From an uncultured Lachnospiraceae bacterium (GTDB taxonomy: Bacteria; Bacillota; Clostridia; Lachnospirales; Lachnospiraceae): a DNA stretch of 64,000 nt. Shown in pieces: positions 19,063 through 28,840 of the stretch. How positions within the stretch are numbered: position 1 is the stretch's first letter; every line of letters begins with the position of its first letter. The translations under genes were made by a program, and so were the position numbers. Under the pieces are notes generated by a model. That model did no database searches. It saw nothing but the letters and a program-made list of their open reading frames with translations, and was not told where the DNA came from. Where the stretch lies: positions 1-64,000 of the forward strand of contig CANPUE010000003.1 in NCBI GenBank assembly GCA_947577185.1. The letters are read 5' to 3'.

Positions 19063-20334
19063 ATGGATAAAAGTATGGCGTTAAGTAAGAAACCGATGAC
19101 CGGTATGAAGGATATTCTGCCGGAGGAGATGGAAATCCGCGATTATGTCATCAGCGTGATCAAAGAAACTTATGGAAAGTTTGGGTTTACATCAATTGAG
19201 ACGCCCTGTGTGGAGAATATTGCAAATCTGAACTGCAAAGCCGGCGGGGAGAATGAAAAGCTGATCTTTAAGATTTTAAAAAGAGGAGAGAAACTGCGCT
19301 TAAAGGAGGCTGAGACAGAAGAAGATCTGATAGACGGCGGACTGCGGTATGATCTGACGGTGCCGCTTGTGCGTTACTATGCCGGCCATGCAAACGAGCT
19401 GCCCTCACCCTTTAAGGCATTGCAGATGGGTAACGTATGGCGGGCGGACAGGCCGCAGAGAGGGCGTTATCGTCAGTTTATGCAGTGTGATATCGATATT
19501 CTGGGAGAGGCGTCAAATCTGGCGGAGATCGAGTTGATTCTGGCGACTACGACAACGCTTGGGAAGATAGGATTCCGCAATTTTGAGATCCGTATCAATG
19601 ACAGACAGATCTTAAAGGCGATGGCGAAGTACAGCGGCTTTGGCGAGGAAGATTACGATCAGGTTTTTATCATTCTGGATAAAATGGATAAAATAGGAAT
19701 GGAAGGTGTGGAAGAAGAACTGACTGCGGCAGGCTATAGTGCCGGACAGGCTGCGAAATATCTTGATCTGTTCCGGGGAATGGAAGCGGCGCAGGATCCG
19801 ATCACCTATATCACGGATCTTCTGGCGGATACCCTGCCCGAAGGCGTTAAAGAGGGCTTCCGGGAGATCATTGACAGCGTGGAAGCGGTCAAAGGAGACT
19901 TTTTTACTTTAAAATTTGATCCCACCCTCGTTCGGGGCATGTCTTATTATACCGGAACGATCTTTGAGATCTCCATGCCGGAATTCGGCGCAAGCTGCGG
20001 CGGAGGCGGCAGATATGATAAAATGGTAGGAAAGTTCACCGGAAATGATGTGCCCGCCTGCGGTTTTTCGATCGGATTTGAGCGGATCATACTGCTGCTT
20101 TTGGAAAGCGGCTTCAAGGTGCCCAAAGAGGGCAAAAAGATTGCTTATCTGACGGAAAAAAATCTGCCGGGCGAGGAACTGTGCAAAGTGCTTGCGCAGG
20201 CACAGCGGGAGCGGGAAAAGGGAAATCAGGTTTTGACGGCGCGGATGAATAAAAATAAAAAATTCCAGAAAGAGCAGCTGACAGCGCAGGGGTATACCGA
20301 GTTCAGGGAATTTTACAAAGATCCGTTGAAATAA
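19063..20334 (+). CDS. hisS: Histidyl-tRNA synthetase
   Basis: GMKDILPEEM, LRYDLTVPLVRYYA, GGRYDKMVGKF, GFSIGFERI. Confidence 0.9.
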   Translation: MDKSMALSKKPMTGMKDILPEEMEIRDYVISVIKETYGKFGFTSIETPCVENIANLNCKAGGENEKLIFKILKRGEKLRLKEAETEEDLIDGGLRYDLTVPLVRYYAGHANELPSPFKALQMGNVWRADRPQRGRYRQFMQCDIDILGEASNLAEIELILATTTTLGKIGFRNFEIRINDRQILKAMAKYSGFGEEDYDQVFIILDKMDKIGMEGVEEELTAAGYSAGQAAKYLDLFRGMEAAQDPITYITDLLADTLPEGVKEGFREIIDSVEAVKGDFFTLKFDPTLVRGMSYYTGTIFEISMPEFGASCGGGGRYDKMVGKFTGNDVPACGFSIGFERIILLLLESGFKVPKEGKKIAYLTEKNLPGEELCKVLAQAQREREKGNQVLTARMNKNKKFQKEQLTAQGYTEFREFYKDPLK

Positions 20335-20426
20335 GCAGAAACGGAAGCGTTCGGAAAGAATAGAAAGCATAGAGAACGATAGAAGCAAAAAGCCAGTAAC
20401 GGATGACAGATGAGGAGGATGAAACA

Positions 20427-22238
20427 ATGGCAGAGTCCATGAAAGGATGGAAAAGATCCCACCGCTGTACGGAACTTTCCTGTGCAAATGCAGGAGAAGA
20501 AGTGACCGTGATGGGATGGGTACAGAAACAGAGAAATAAAGGCGGAATCATATTTGTTGATTTAAGAGACCGCTCCGGTATTTTGCAGATCATTTTCGAA
20601 GAGAGCGACTGCGGCAGCGAAAGCTTTGCCAAAGCGGAGAAAATGCGCAGTGAGTTTGTAATTGCAGTACAGGGCAGGGTAGAGAGACGTTCCGGCGCGG
20701 TCAATGAGAACCTGGCGACCGGAGAGATCGAGATCCGTGCAAAGCAGACGCGCATCTTATCGGAATCAGACACACCGCCGTTTCCGGTGGAAGCGGATTC
20801 CAGGACAAAAGAAGAGATTCGTTTAAAATATCGTTATCTGGATCTGCGCAGGCCGGACTTACAGCAGAAGATGATGCTGCGCAGTGACATTACTTCAAAG
20901 ATGCGCGCTTTTATGGCGCAGGAGGGCTTTTTGGAGATCGAGACGCCGATCCTTTGTAAATCTACGCCCGAGGGAGCAAGAGACTATCTCGTGCCGAGCA
21001 GGGTGCATCCGGGTAACTTTTATGCGCTTCCGCAGTCACCGCAGCTTTATAAACAGCTTTTGATGTGCTCCGGCTATGACCGTTATTTCCAGATCGCAAG
21101 ATGTTTCCGCGACGAGGACCTGCGGGCAGACAGGCAGCCTGAATTTACACAGGCCGACATGGAACTGTCTTTTGTGGATGTTGATGATGTGATCGAGGTC
21201 AATGAAAGACTGATTCAATATGTCTGCAGGGAGACGATCGGTCTGGACGTGACGATTCCGTTTCCGAGAATGACGTGGAAAGAGGCGATGGAGCGTTACG
21301 GTTCTGATAAGCCGGATACCCGGTTTGAGATGGAGCTGGTGAATGTATCGGATGTGGCGGCAGACTGTGAGTTCGGCGTGTTCACGTCCGCGATCCAAAA
21401 CGGCGGCAGCGTCAGAGGCATCACAGTGAAGGGACAGGCAGCGATGCCGCGCAAAAAAATAGATGCGCTTGTCGAGTTTGCCAAAGGCTATGGGGCGAAG
21501 GGGCTTGCCTATCTGTGTGTGCAGGAGGATGGCAGTTACAAATCCTCATTTGCTAAATTTATGACAAAAGAACAGTTGGATCAGCTTGTACAGGCTATGA
21601 AGGGCGAAAAAGGAGATCTGCTCTTATTTGCCGCAGACAAGAATGCGATTGTATATAATGTACTCGGCGCGCTGCGCGTGGAACTTGGGAAACAGCTCGG
21701 CCTGATCGATGAGTCAAAGTTTAATTTCCTCTGGATCGTGGAGTTCCCGCTGCTTGAGTGGAGCGAGGAGGAAGGGCGCTTTATGGCGATGCATCATCCA
21801 TTCACGATGCCGATGGAGGAGGACTGGCAGTATATCGATTCCGATCCGGGACGCGTCCGTGCCAAAGCTTATGATATCGTTTTAAACGGCGTGGAACTTG
21901 GCGGCGGTTCTGTCAGGATCCATCAGGACGATATTCAGGAGAAGATGTTTGAAGTGCTCGGATTCACCAAAGAAAAGGCGTGGGAGCAGTTTGGATTCCT
22001 GTTAAGTGCGTTCCAGTACGGCGTACCGCCTCATGCGGGTCTTGCCTATGGGCTTGACCGTTTCGTGATGCTGCTTGTCCATGCAGATAATATCCGTGAG
22101 GTCATTGCGTTCCCGAAAGTAAAAGATGCGTCCTGTCTGATGACGGAGGCGCCGGGTCGTGTGGATGAGAAACAGCTTGACGAACTGCAGATCAGCATTA
22201 TGGAGAAGGCGCAGGAGGAACAGGGCACACAGCAGTGA
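20427..22238 (+). CDS. aspS: Aspartyl-tRNA synthetase
   Basis: VMGWVQKQRNKGGIIFVDLRDRSG; FRDEDLRADRQPEFTQADMELSF; GLAYGLDRFVML. Confidence 0.97.
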   Translation: MAESMKGWKRSHRCTELSCANAGEEVTVMGWVQKQRNKGGIIFVDLRDRSGILQIIFEESDCGSESFAKAEKMRSEFVIAVQGRVERRSGAVNENLATGEIEIRAKQTRILSESDTPPFPVEADSRTKEEIRLKYRYLDLRRPDLQQKMMLRSDITSKMRAFMAQEGFLEIETPILCKSTPEGARDYLVPSRVHPGNFYALPQSPQLYKQLLMCSGYDRYFQIARCFRDEDLRADRQPEFTQADMELSFVDVDDVIEVNERLIQYVCRETIGLDVTIPFPRMTWKEAMERYGSDKPDTRFEMELVNVSDVAADCEFGVFTSAIQNGGSVRGITVKGQAAMPRKKIDALVEFAKGYGAKGLAYLCVQEDGSYKSSFAKFMTKEQLDQLVQAMKGEKGDLLLFAADKNAIVYNVLGALRVELGKQLGLIDESKFNFLWIVEFPLLEWSEEEGRFMAMHHPFTMPMEEDWQYIDSDPGRVRAKAYDIVLNGVELGGGSVRIHQDDIQEKMFEVLGFTKEKAWEQFGFLLSAFQYGVPPHAGLAYGLDRFVMLLVHADNIREVIAFPKVKDASCLMTEAPGRVDEKQLDELQISIMEKAQEEQGTQQ

Positions 22239-22278
22239 CAGCGTGCAGTGATAACAAACAGAAAGGAATCAGAACAAT

Positions 22279-22521
22279 ATGGGTTTTCAGAATCCTACAG
22301 CGATCTTTCAAATGATGAATCTGTGGAACAGGTTTAAACAGAATCATCCGAAATTTCCAAAGTTTATGATGGCAGCGGCCCAGAGCGGCATCAAAGAGGG
22401 CAGTATCATCGAGATCAACATCACGACGGCAGACGGGCAGAGCCTCAATTCCAATCTCAGGATCAGTGCAGAAGATATGGAACTGGTGGAGCAGCTAAAG
22501 AACCTGGCGATGAATCAGTAA
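22279..22521 (+). CDS. Conserved small hypothetical protein
   Basis: ORF 80 aa downstream of aspS with SD. Confidence 0.65.
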   Translation: MGFQNPTAIFQMMNLWNRFKQNHPKFPKFMMAAAQSGIKEGSIIEINITTADGQSLNSNLRISAEDMELVEQLKNLAMNQ

Positions 22522-22542
22522 AGATTTCATAACGGCATTTAA

Positions 22543-22600
22543 AAATCCTCTTTTTTGGCAGGAACCGGAGTAGAATCATTCTTGCCAAAAAGGAGGATTT
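22543..22600 (+). terminator. Rho-independent terminator-like hairpin
   Basis: AAATCCTCTTTTTTGGCA / TGCCAAAAAGGAGGATTT near-perfect inverted repeat. Confidence 0.7.
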
Positions 22601-22618
22601 ATGATGTCCGGCCTTTTT

Positions 22619-22795
22619 CTATTTTGATGCGTTCAATTTATTTCTCGTTTGTTTTAGGATGAAATAGAAAAACAAACTTCCGGCTGCGACTCCGCAAAAA
22701 ACAACTGCGGCCTGCTCACTCAAGCAAACTGACAGTACCATACGTACTGCGATAATTGCTGCCATAATTGCTGCTACAAGGACTATTTTTTTCAT
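22619..22795 (-). CDS. Small membrane protein, 58 aa
   Basis: MKKIVLVAAIMAAIIAVRMVLSVCLSEQAAVVFCGVAAGSLFFYFILKQTRNKLNASK, SD AAGGAG; absent from the supplied ORF track. Confidence 0.55.
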   Translation of the reverse strand: MKKIVLVAAIMAAIIAVRMVLSVCLSEQAAVVFCGVAAGSLFFYFILKQTRNKLNASK

Positions 22796-22943
22796 ATTTT
22801 TATTTCTCCTTTTCTTTGTATTACCGTGAGGTATTTTCTTGTCTGAAAACAGGATATCAAAAATAAGGAGCTGCTTCCATAGAGTAACCTTACAGATTCT
22901 GCATGGTAACTTACATTTGTGTAAGGATTAAATGAAAATAAAA

Positions 22944-22996
22944 TTGTCAACTTAAAAATAAAATTGGTTGACAAATATGCAAACCCCCTATATACT
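22944..22996 (+). promoter_or_regulatory. BirA operator overlapping bioY promoter
   Basis: TTGTCAAC (22944-22951)-N15-GTTGACAA (22967-22974); -35 TTGACA 22968, 17 nt, -10 TATACT 22991. Confidence 0.8.
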
Positions 22997-23049
22997 ATAC
23001 TTTAGTCAGGGCCTTTGACGAAAAAACTGTACAAGGGGGTTTTTATAAA

Positions 23050-23646
23050 ATGAGCGGAACAACGAATCAACTGACAAAAGGAGCCGGGGAAGACAGGGAA
23101 CAGAAAAAGACGGCCAGGCTTACCACAAAGAACATTGTCTGTATGGGGATGTTTGCCGCCATCCTGGCGGTGCTTTCCCAGATATCCATTCCGATGCCCT
23201 CCGGCGTACCGATCACATTGCAGACATTTGCGGTATCGCTGACGGGTGTGATCCTTTCCTGGAAGCTTGGAACGGGGAGTACGTTAGTCTATATTCTGCT
23301 GGGTGCGGTCGGGGCGCCCGTTTTTGCAGGATTCAGCGGCGGTGCACAGGTACTTGTCAACTATACGGGCGGTTTTATTTGGGGCTTTATCGCCATGACC
23401 TTTCTTTGCGGCATCGGTATTTTGCGTGAGAACAGAGTGACAGGCATACTGACCGGGCTGGCAGGATTACTGCTCTGTCATGTATTCGGCGTGATCCAGT
23501 TTATGATTGTTATGAAAATGGGCTGGAAAGAATCGTTCCTGTTAGCGTCGGCTCCTTATGTGATTAAGGACATTTTATCGGTCATTCTGGCGTTTGTCGT
23601 TGGTGCGCAGATCAGAGCGCGGCTTTTAAAGGCAGGTTTATTATGA
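23050..23646 (+). CDS. bioY: Biotin transporter BioY
   Basis: ISIPMPSGVPITLQTFAVSLTGVILSWKLGTGSTLVYILLGAVGAPVFAGFSGG. Confidence 0.95.
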   Translation: MSGTTNQLTKGAGEDREQKKTARLTTKNIVCMGMFAAILAVLSQISIPMPSGVPITLQTFAVSLTGVILSWKLGTGSTLVYILLGAVGAPVFAGFSGGAQVLVNYTGGFIWGFIAMTFLCGIGILRENRVTGILTGLAGLLLCHVFGVIQFMIVMKMGWKESFLLASAPYVIKDILSVILAFVVGAQIRARLLKAGLL

Positions 23647-24065
23647 TGCGGCTTCGGGTACACCATCTGCTTTGTAGTGCACTGTATGCCGGCAGAGGCT
23701 ATAGCGAAGCGTTTTGTGAGAATATGCAGCATGTTGTGGAATGGCTGTGGAATAGCTCTTATGCGCAGAAAAAAGAGCGGCAGGTCATGCTGGTCTCCGG
23801 ACCGGACCAGGTCTGCAGCGCATGTCCGAATCTGACGGCGGACGGGTGCAGCCTTGAAGACGATCAGGTCGTCGGCAAGGATATCCGTCTGGCGCAGGCA
23901 TTGCAGCTGGAAACGCAAAAAGTCTATGCGGTTTCCGGGCTGCTGGCACAGGTGTCGCAGAATCTGACGGAGGATATTTTTGAGACATCCTGTAAAAAAT
24001 GCGACTGGTATGAGATGGGACTGTGCGATTATGAAAAACTGGCACAGAAGTATCGGCAGATCTGA
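23643..24065 (+). CDS. DUF1284-family protein
   Basis: MRLRVHHLLCSALYAGRGYSEAFCENM, Cys-rich; overlaps bioY stop. Confidence 0.75.
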   Translation: MMRLRVHHLLCSALYAGRGYSEAFCENMQHVVEWLWNSSYAQKKERQVMLVSGPDQVCSACPNLTADGCSLEDDQVVGKDIRLAQALQLETQKVYAVSGLLAQVSQNLTEDIFETSCKKCDWYEMGLCDYEKLAQKYRQI

Positions 24066-24173
24066 CATTTTTCTTGACATTTAGGGAAAAAATGTTATTT
24101 TATTAATAGATAGTTTGAAAAAGGCTTTCGGAAAGGTTTCTGAAAGCTTTTATCGTGTATGAGGAGAACAGAG

Positions 24174-25088
24174 ATGAACAGATTTGTGGTCAGACAGTCC
24201 TGTCTTTTATTTTTGACGGCGCTTATTTGGGGCGTGGCTTTTGTGGCACAGAGTGCCGGAATGGACTATGTGGAGCCGTTTACGTTTAATGCGGTCCGCA
24301 GCATCATAGGCGCACTCGTGCTCATTCCCTGCATTCTTTTTTTGAACCGGACAGGCGCAGGAAAAAAAGCGGCTCCGGTGAAGACGGCGGGGCGAAAGGA
24401 ACTGCTTACGGGCGGTATCATCTGCGGCATCCTCCTTTTTATCGCGGTGAATTTCCAGCAGGTCGGCATGCAGTATACGACGGTGGGAAAGGCGGGATTC
24501 CTCACGGCGTTATATATCATCATTGTGCCCATACTCGGCATTTTTTTACACCGGAGAGCGGGCATATCGGTGTGGATCGGCGTACTCTTTGCGTTATGCG
24601 GTCTGTATCTGTTGTGTATGAATGAGAGTCTGCGTTTGGATAAGGGGGACACCCTGCTGTTGATCTGTGCGCTGACGTTTTCCATTCAGATCATGGTGGT
24701 TGATTATTTTACGGTCAGGGTGGACGGGGTAATGATGTCCTGTATCCAGTTGTTTGTCTGTGGGGTCCTGTCGGCCGTATGCATGTTTTTATTTGAGCAT
24801 CCCCAAATGGACCAGATCCTTGCAGCATGGCTTCCGATCCTCTATGCGGGCGTGATGTCCTGCGGTGTGGCGTACACGCTTCAGATCGTGGCCCAGGAGG
24901 GCATGAACCCGTCAGTGGCTTCTTTAATCCTGAGTATGGAGTCTGTGATCTCTGTGCTGGCGGGATGGATCCTGCTGCATGAGGCGCTCAGCAGACGGGA
25001 ACTGCTCGGATGCCTGCTTATGTTTATCGCCATCATTCTGGCGCAGTTACCTGAATCAATATTAGAAAAAAGGAGTGAGATATCATGA
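24174..25088 (+). CDS. EamA/DMT family transporter
   Basis: 10-TM pattern, LTALIWGVAFVAQSAGMDYVEPFTFNAVRSIIGALVL. Confidence 0.92.
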   Translation: MNRFVVRQSCLLFLTALIWGVAFVAQSAGMDYVEPFTFNAVRSIIGALVLIPCILFLNRTGAGKKAAPVKTAGRKELLTGGIICGILLFIAVNFQQVGMQYTTVGKAGFLTALYIIIVPILGIFLHRRAGISVWIGVLFALCGLYLLCMNESLRLDKGDTLLLICALTFSIQIMVVDYFTVRVDGVMMSCIQLFVCGVLSAVCMFLFEHPQMDQILAAWLPILYAGVMSCGVAYTLQIVAQEGMNPSVASLILSMESVISVLAGWILLHEALSRRELLGCLLMFIAIILAQLPESILEKRSEIS

Positions 25089-25996
25089 TTGACAATACGA
25101 AACTTGAAGCCGCAACTGAGGCATTTGTTCAGGACAAGTCTAAGGAAAATTTTGTAGGCATTATGGAACTGTTGGAGAAGGCGGTGGTCTATCTGCCGAG
25201 TATGGTGCCGGAGAACCTGGATGAAAAGACAGTCGAGGACATGAAGGCGGGCAGAGCCGTGAAACTTCCCAAAGAGGCGAAGATTATGCCCTGTCTTCTG
25301 AAAAAGGAAAACGGAGGACAGGTACTGCCTGTTTTCTCTTCCCAGAAGCATATTCCAACGGACAAAAGGAGTCCGGCACTCTTGGGGATGCCGTTTATGA
25401 ACTGTGTGTCCATGGCGATGCTGCATCAGGATACCGTGGAGTCAGTGGTTCTTAACCCGTTTACACAAAACATCGTCATACCCAGGCAGATTCTGGAGGT
25501 GGCGCTAAAGAGGAGCCAGGCGCGCCAGACAAAGACGGTGCAGGTGACGAAAGAACAGTTTCACCAGCTTGCGCACAAACGTGTCATATATGAGATTCTG
25601 CCTGCCTTTTTGCATGAAAAGAAAGAGGAAGGGCTGGAACAGCTCAAAGCGGATGAAGCAAAAGCGATCCTGGGGATTTACGCGCCTCTTTATCCCAAAG
25701 AGGTCGCGATGCCTTACAGGGAAGATGATTTTTCTTTTCTGTCATTAAATGTGACGGACACGATGCAGATCACGCGGATCGACCTGCCGGAAAAGAACGT
25801 GGCAGTCGGCATGTGCTGCCGCATTTATGTGGTCTGGAAACGGGATAAACAGGAATTGGAATATTACACGATCGAGAAAGCCGAAGAGGGAAATGAGATC
25901 GGCAGAATATATGCGGACAGACGGCATGAGACGGTTAAAAAGGCGCCGGATAACGGAGCGGAGATAGAGACCATCATGGAACTTGCCGGGGCGTGA
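25085..25996 (+). CDS. SseB-family protein
   Basis: FGIMELLEKAVVYLPSMV-like N-term, FSSQKHIP, VLNPFTQNIVIPRQIL. Confidence 0.65.
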   Translation: MIDNTKLEAATEAFVQDKSKENFVGIMELLEKAVVYLPSMVPENLDEKTVEDMKAGRAVKLPKEAKIMPCLLKKENGGQVLPVFSSQKHIPTDKRSPALLGMPFMNCVSMAMLHQDTVESVVLNPFTQNIVIPRQILEVALKRSQARQTKTVQVTKEQFHQLAHKRVIYEILPAFLHEKKEEGLEQLKADEAKAILGIYAPLYPKEVAMPYREDDFSFLSLNVTDTMQITRIDLPEKNVAVGMCCRIYVVWKRDKQELEYYTIEKAEEGNEIGRIYADRRHETVKKAPDNGAEIETIMELAGA

Positions 25997-26007
25997 GGAG
26001 GTTTTGT

Positions 26008-26676
26008 ATGATAAATACGATCATATTTGATTTGGACGGTACGTTATTAAATACACTCGAAGATCTGACTGACAGCGTAAACCATGCGTTAGAGCAGTTC
26101 CATTTTCCGCGCAGGACGATAGAGGAAGTGCGCGGCTTTGTCGGGAACGGTGTCGCAAAGCTGATGGAGCGGGTGATACCGGAGGGAAAAGAGGATCCTG
26201 CATACGAAGAGACGCTTTCCGCGTTCAAGGCGCATTATGCACTGCACTGCAAGGATAAGACAAGACCCTATGAAGGAATCATGGAAATGCTTGACGCTGT
26301 GAAAGAAAACGGCTATAAAACGGCTATTGTATCGAACAAGTTCGATGCGGCGGTCAAAGAACTGAGCGCTCTTTACTTTGGGGACCGCATTCAGGCCGCA
26401 ATCGGTGAGAGTGAACAGGTGAGAAAAAAACCGGCGCCCGATACGGTGTATCAGGCGCTGAGAGAGTTGTCTGCCGATGCCGCAGAGGCAGTGTATGTCG
26501 GAGACTCCGATGTTGATATCCGGACAGCGGCCAATGTGCCGATGTCCTGTATCAGTGTCTCATGGGGATTCCGCAGTCAGGAACAGCAGCTTGCAGCCGG
26601 CGCTGATCCGTCATGCATGATCACTGCTCCGGGAGAACTTCTTCCGCTTCTTTTGCGGCTTTCGGAGGAAGCGTGA
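26008..26676 (+). CDS. HAD hydrolase, phosphoglycolate phosphatase-like
   Basis: MINTIIFDLDGTLLNTLEDL; VYVGDSDVDIRTAANV. Confidence 0.92.
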   Translation: MINTIIFDLDGTLLNTLEDLTDSVNHALEQFHFPRRTIEEVRGFVGNGVAKLMERVIPEGKEDPAYEETLSAFKAHYALHCKDKTRPYEGIMEMLDAVKENGYKTAIVSNKFDAAVKELSALYFGDRIQAAIGESEQVRKKPAPDTVYQALRELSADAAEAVYVGDSDVDIRTAANVPMSCISVSWGFRSQEQQLAAGADPSCMITAPGELLPLLLRLSEEA

Positions 26677-27925
26677 TTAACACTTTCAGGATCCGGTTTT
26701 TGTTGATGCCCTGTGCCTGCAAAATGATGTCATTTTCAAGGCTGATGGTTTCTTTGTCTTCCGGGATGCGCTCTAACTGTTCGATCATCAGACCGCCGAT
26801 GGAATCAAAGTCTTCCGAATCCAGTTCGGTTTCCAGTGCATCGTTGATATCGTCAAGTTTCATGCCGGCCTCCACAAGATATTGTCCGGGGCCGGTCTCG
26901 ACGATCAGTTCTTCCTCGTCTTCATCATATTCATCGCGGATCTCTCCGACAATCTCTTCGATCAGGTCTTCCATCGTAATCATACCGACGGTCGTGCCGT
27001 ATTCACTCAGAACGAAAGAGATATTGAAGGAGCGTTCCCGCATTTCCATCATCAGATCGGCGATTTTTTTGTATTCATACGTATAATAAGCTTCGCGCAG
27101 TATTTTTTTGATCTGGAATTTCTCATGATCCTTTACCAGAATAAAATCTTTGATGTTGAGCACGCCGACGATATGATCGATGTCCTCATCATACACAGGA
27201 ATACGGGTAAACATGGAGGCGCGGAATGTGGAGAGCACCTCTTCATAACTCGCGGAAATGGAGATCGACGTCATGTGAATGCGGGGCACCATGATGTCCT
27301 TGGCAACGGCGTCTCCAAACTCGAACACATTATAGATCATTTCCCGTTCTTCCGACTCGATCGCGCCGCCCTCATGGCTCACATCCACGTAAGTCTTCAA
27401 CTCATTTTCCGATATGCCGGTATTTTTGTTATCACCGTCGATATGTAACAGATGCAGGATGCCGTTTGCCAGTTTATCGATCACGAAGATGACCGGAGTC
27501 AGGAGCGTCATCAGGCCCCGTATGATACCGCTGTAAAACAGGGAAATACTTTCGGAATTATTCATGGCCCATGTTTTGGGGATGATCTCACCAAAGATCA
27601 GAACGAGGATCGTCAGTGCGCCTGTCATGAAACCGACCGCATAATTGCCCCATACTCTGATGGCAAAGGTCGTGGCGACTGAAGAAGCGCTGATATTGAC
27701 GATATTGTTGCCGATCAGGATCGTGCTGAGCATTTTGCTGTATTGGTCAAGGATGGAAAGCACTCTGACCGCGCGTTTGGATTCTTCTTGTGCCAGCGTG
27801 CGCAGACGCACCCGGTTTACAGTGGAAAAAGCCGTTTCCGCCGAAGAAAAGAAATAAGACAATAAAACAAGAATGAATAAAGCAATAATTTGTATGACAC
27901 CTGTGGTATCCAATGAAAAAGTCAC
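26621..27925 (-). CDS. Hemolysin/CorC-family CNNM + CBS-domain membrane protein
   Basis: SYFFSSAETAFSTVNRVRLR...DIMVPRIHMTSI...YGTTVGMITMEDLIEEIVGEIRDEYD. Confidence 0.93.
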   Translation of the reverse strand: MTFSLDTTGVIQIIALFILVLLSYFFSSAETAFSTVNRVRLRTLAQEESKRAVRVLSILDQYSKMLSTILIGNNIVNISASSVATTFAIRVWGNYAVGFMTGALTILVLIFGEIIPKTWAMNNSESISLFYSGIIRGLMTLLTPVIFVIDKLANGILHLLHIDGDNKNTGISENELKTYVDVSHEGGAIESEEREMIYNVFEFGDAVAKDIMVPRIHMTSISISASYEEVLSTFRASMFTRIPVYDEDIDHIVGVLNIKDFILVKDHEKFQIKKILREAYYTYEYKKIADLMMEMRERSFNISFVLSEYGTTVGMITMEDLIEEIVGEIRDEYDEDEEELIVETGPGQYLVEAGMKLDDINDALETELDSEDFDSIGGLMIEQLERIPEDKETISLENDIILQAQGINKNRILKVLITLPPKAAKEAEEVLPEQ

Positions 27926-28058
27926 TCCCCTTTTATATAAAATATGAAAATAGAAATGATTATAATATACCCGATCGTGGATATTGTGTCAAGTTTTTCC
28001 TGAGTCCGGAATATATATTTAATATCTTTTTAAGAATTATCACAGGAGGGAGAACAAT

Positions 28059-28433
28059 ATGGAGAAAAAGAGCATTGACAGCGGGAGAGTAATTTTTGTG
28101 TTAAAGTGTATGCTTGCCGCATATCTGCTGACAGCCGGACTTTTGCTGCTTTTGGCGCTGATGCTGTACCGTTTCGGTCTGTCGGAGAAAGTCGTTTCGA
28201 TCTGTATCATCGTCATTTACATAGCGGTTACTTTTCTGGCAGGGGTGATCGCAGGAAAACGGGCGGGGGAGAGAAGGTTTCTGTGGGGACTTGCCATGGG
28301 ATGTCTCTATTTTTTGATTCTGACAGCCGTTTCCTTTATCGTGAACAGACGTGTGGACGGCGATATCGGCAATCTGGTGACGGTGTTTCTGCTGTGTGCG
28401 GGAAGCGGAATGCTGGGCGGCATGATCAGCTGA
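28059..28433 (+). CDS. TIGR04086-like small membrane protein
   Basis: 4-TM ORF upstream of scfA. Confidence 0.6.
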   Translation: MEKKSIDSGRVIFVLKCMLAAYLLTAGLLLLLALMLYRFGLSEKVVSICIIVIYIAVTFLAGVIAGKRAGERRFLWGLAMGCLYFLILTAVSFIVNRRVDGDIGNLVTVFLLCAGSGMLGGMIS

Positions 28434-28533
28434 AAAAAAGTGCTTTTCATGAGCCTCAAACTATGGTATACTATTCCCGGTTATTAACACGGGCTGAAAT
28501 TCACAAATACAGGCTGAGAACGGAGGATATATC

Positions 28534-28677
28534 ATGAAACATATTAAAACATTAACAACAAGAGACCTGAAGGAATCTATGAAAAAGGGCGGCTGTGGTG
28601 AGTGCCAGACATCCTGCCAGTCAGCATGCAAGACATCCTGCACGGTTGGCAATCAGAGCTGTGAGCAGGCAAAATAA
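28534..28677 (+). CDS. scfA: SCIFF (six cysteines in forty-five) ranthipeptide precursor
   Basis: MKHIKTLTTRDLKESMKKGGCGECQTSCQSACKTSCTVGNQSCEQAK: 47 aa, exactly six Cys; absent from the ORF track. Confidence 0.95.
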   Translation: MKHIKTLTTRDLKESMKKGGCGECQTSCQSACKTSCTVGNQSCEQAK

Positions 28678-28713
28678 ACCTGCCGTTAAGCGCAGTAAAT
28701 TACGGGTTTTTTG

Positions 28714-28739
28714 TAAGCAGCGATTTGCGTCGCTGCTTA
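28714..28739 (+). terminator. Hairpin between scfA and scfB
   Basis: TAAGCAGCGA-TTTGCG-TCGCTGCTTA followed by TTTG. Confidence 0.55.
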
Positions 28740-28840
28740 TTTGACTGTAATCAAATAATTTGCACGGTAAGTATTTTCACTGTAAATATGGCGTTTATTC
28801 ACTGTCAGACGGCTTATCGTGATGGAAGGGAGCAACTTTT

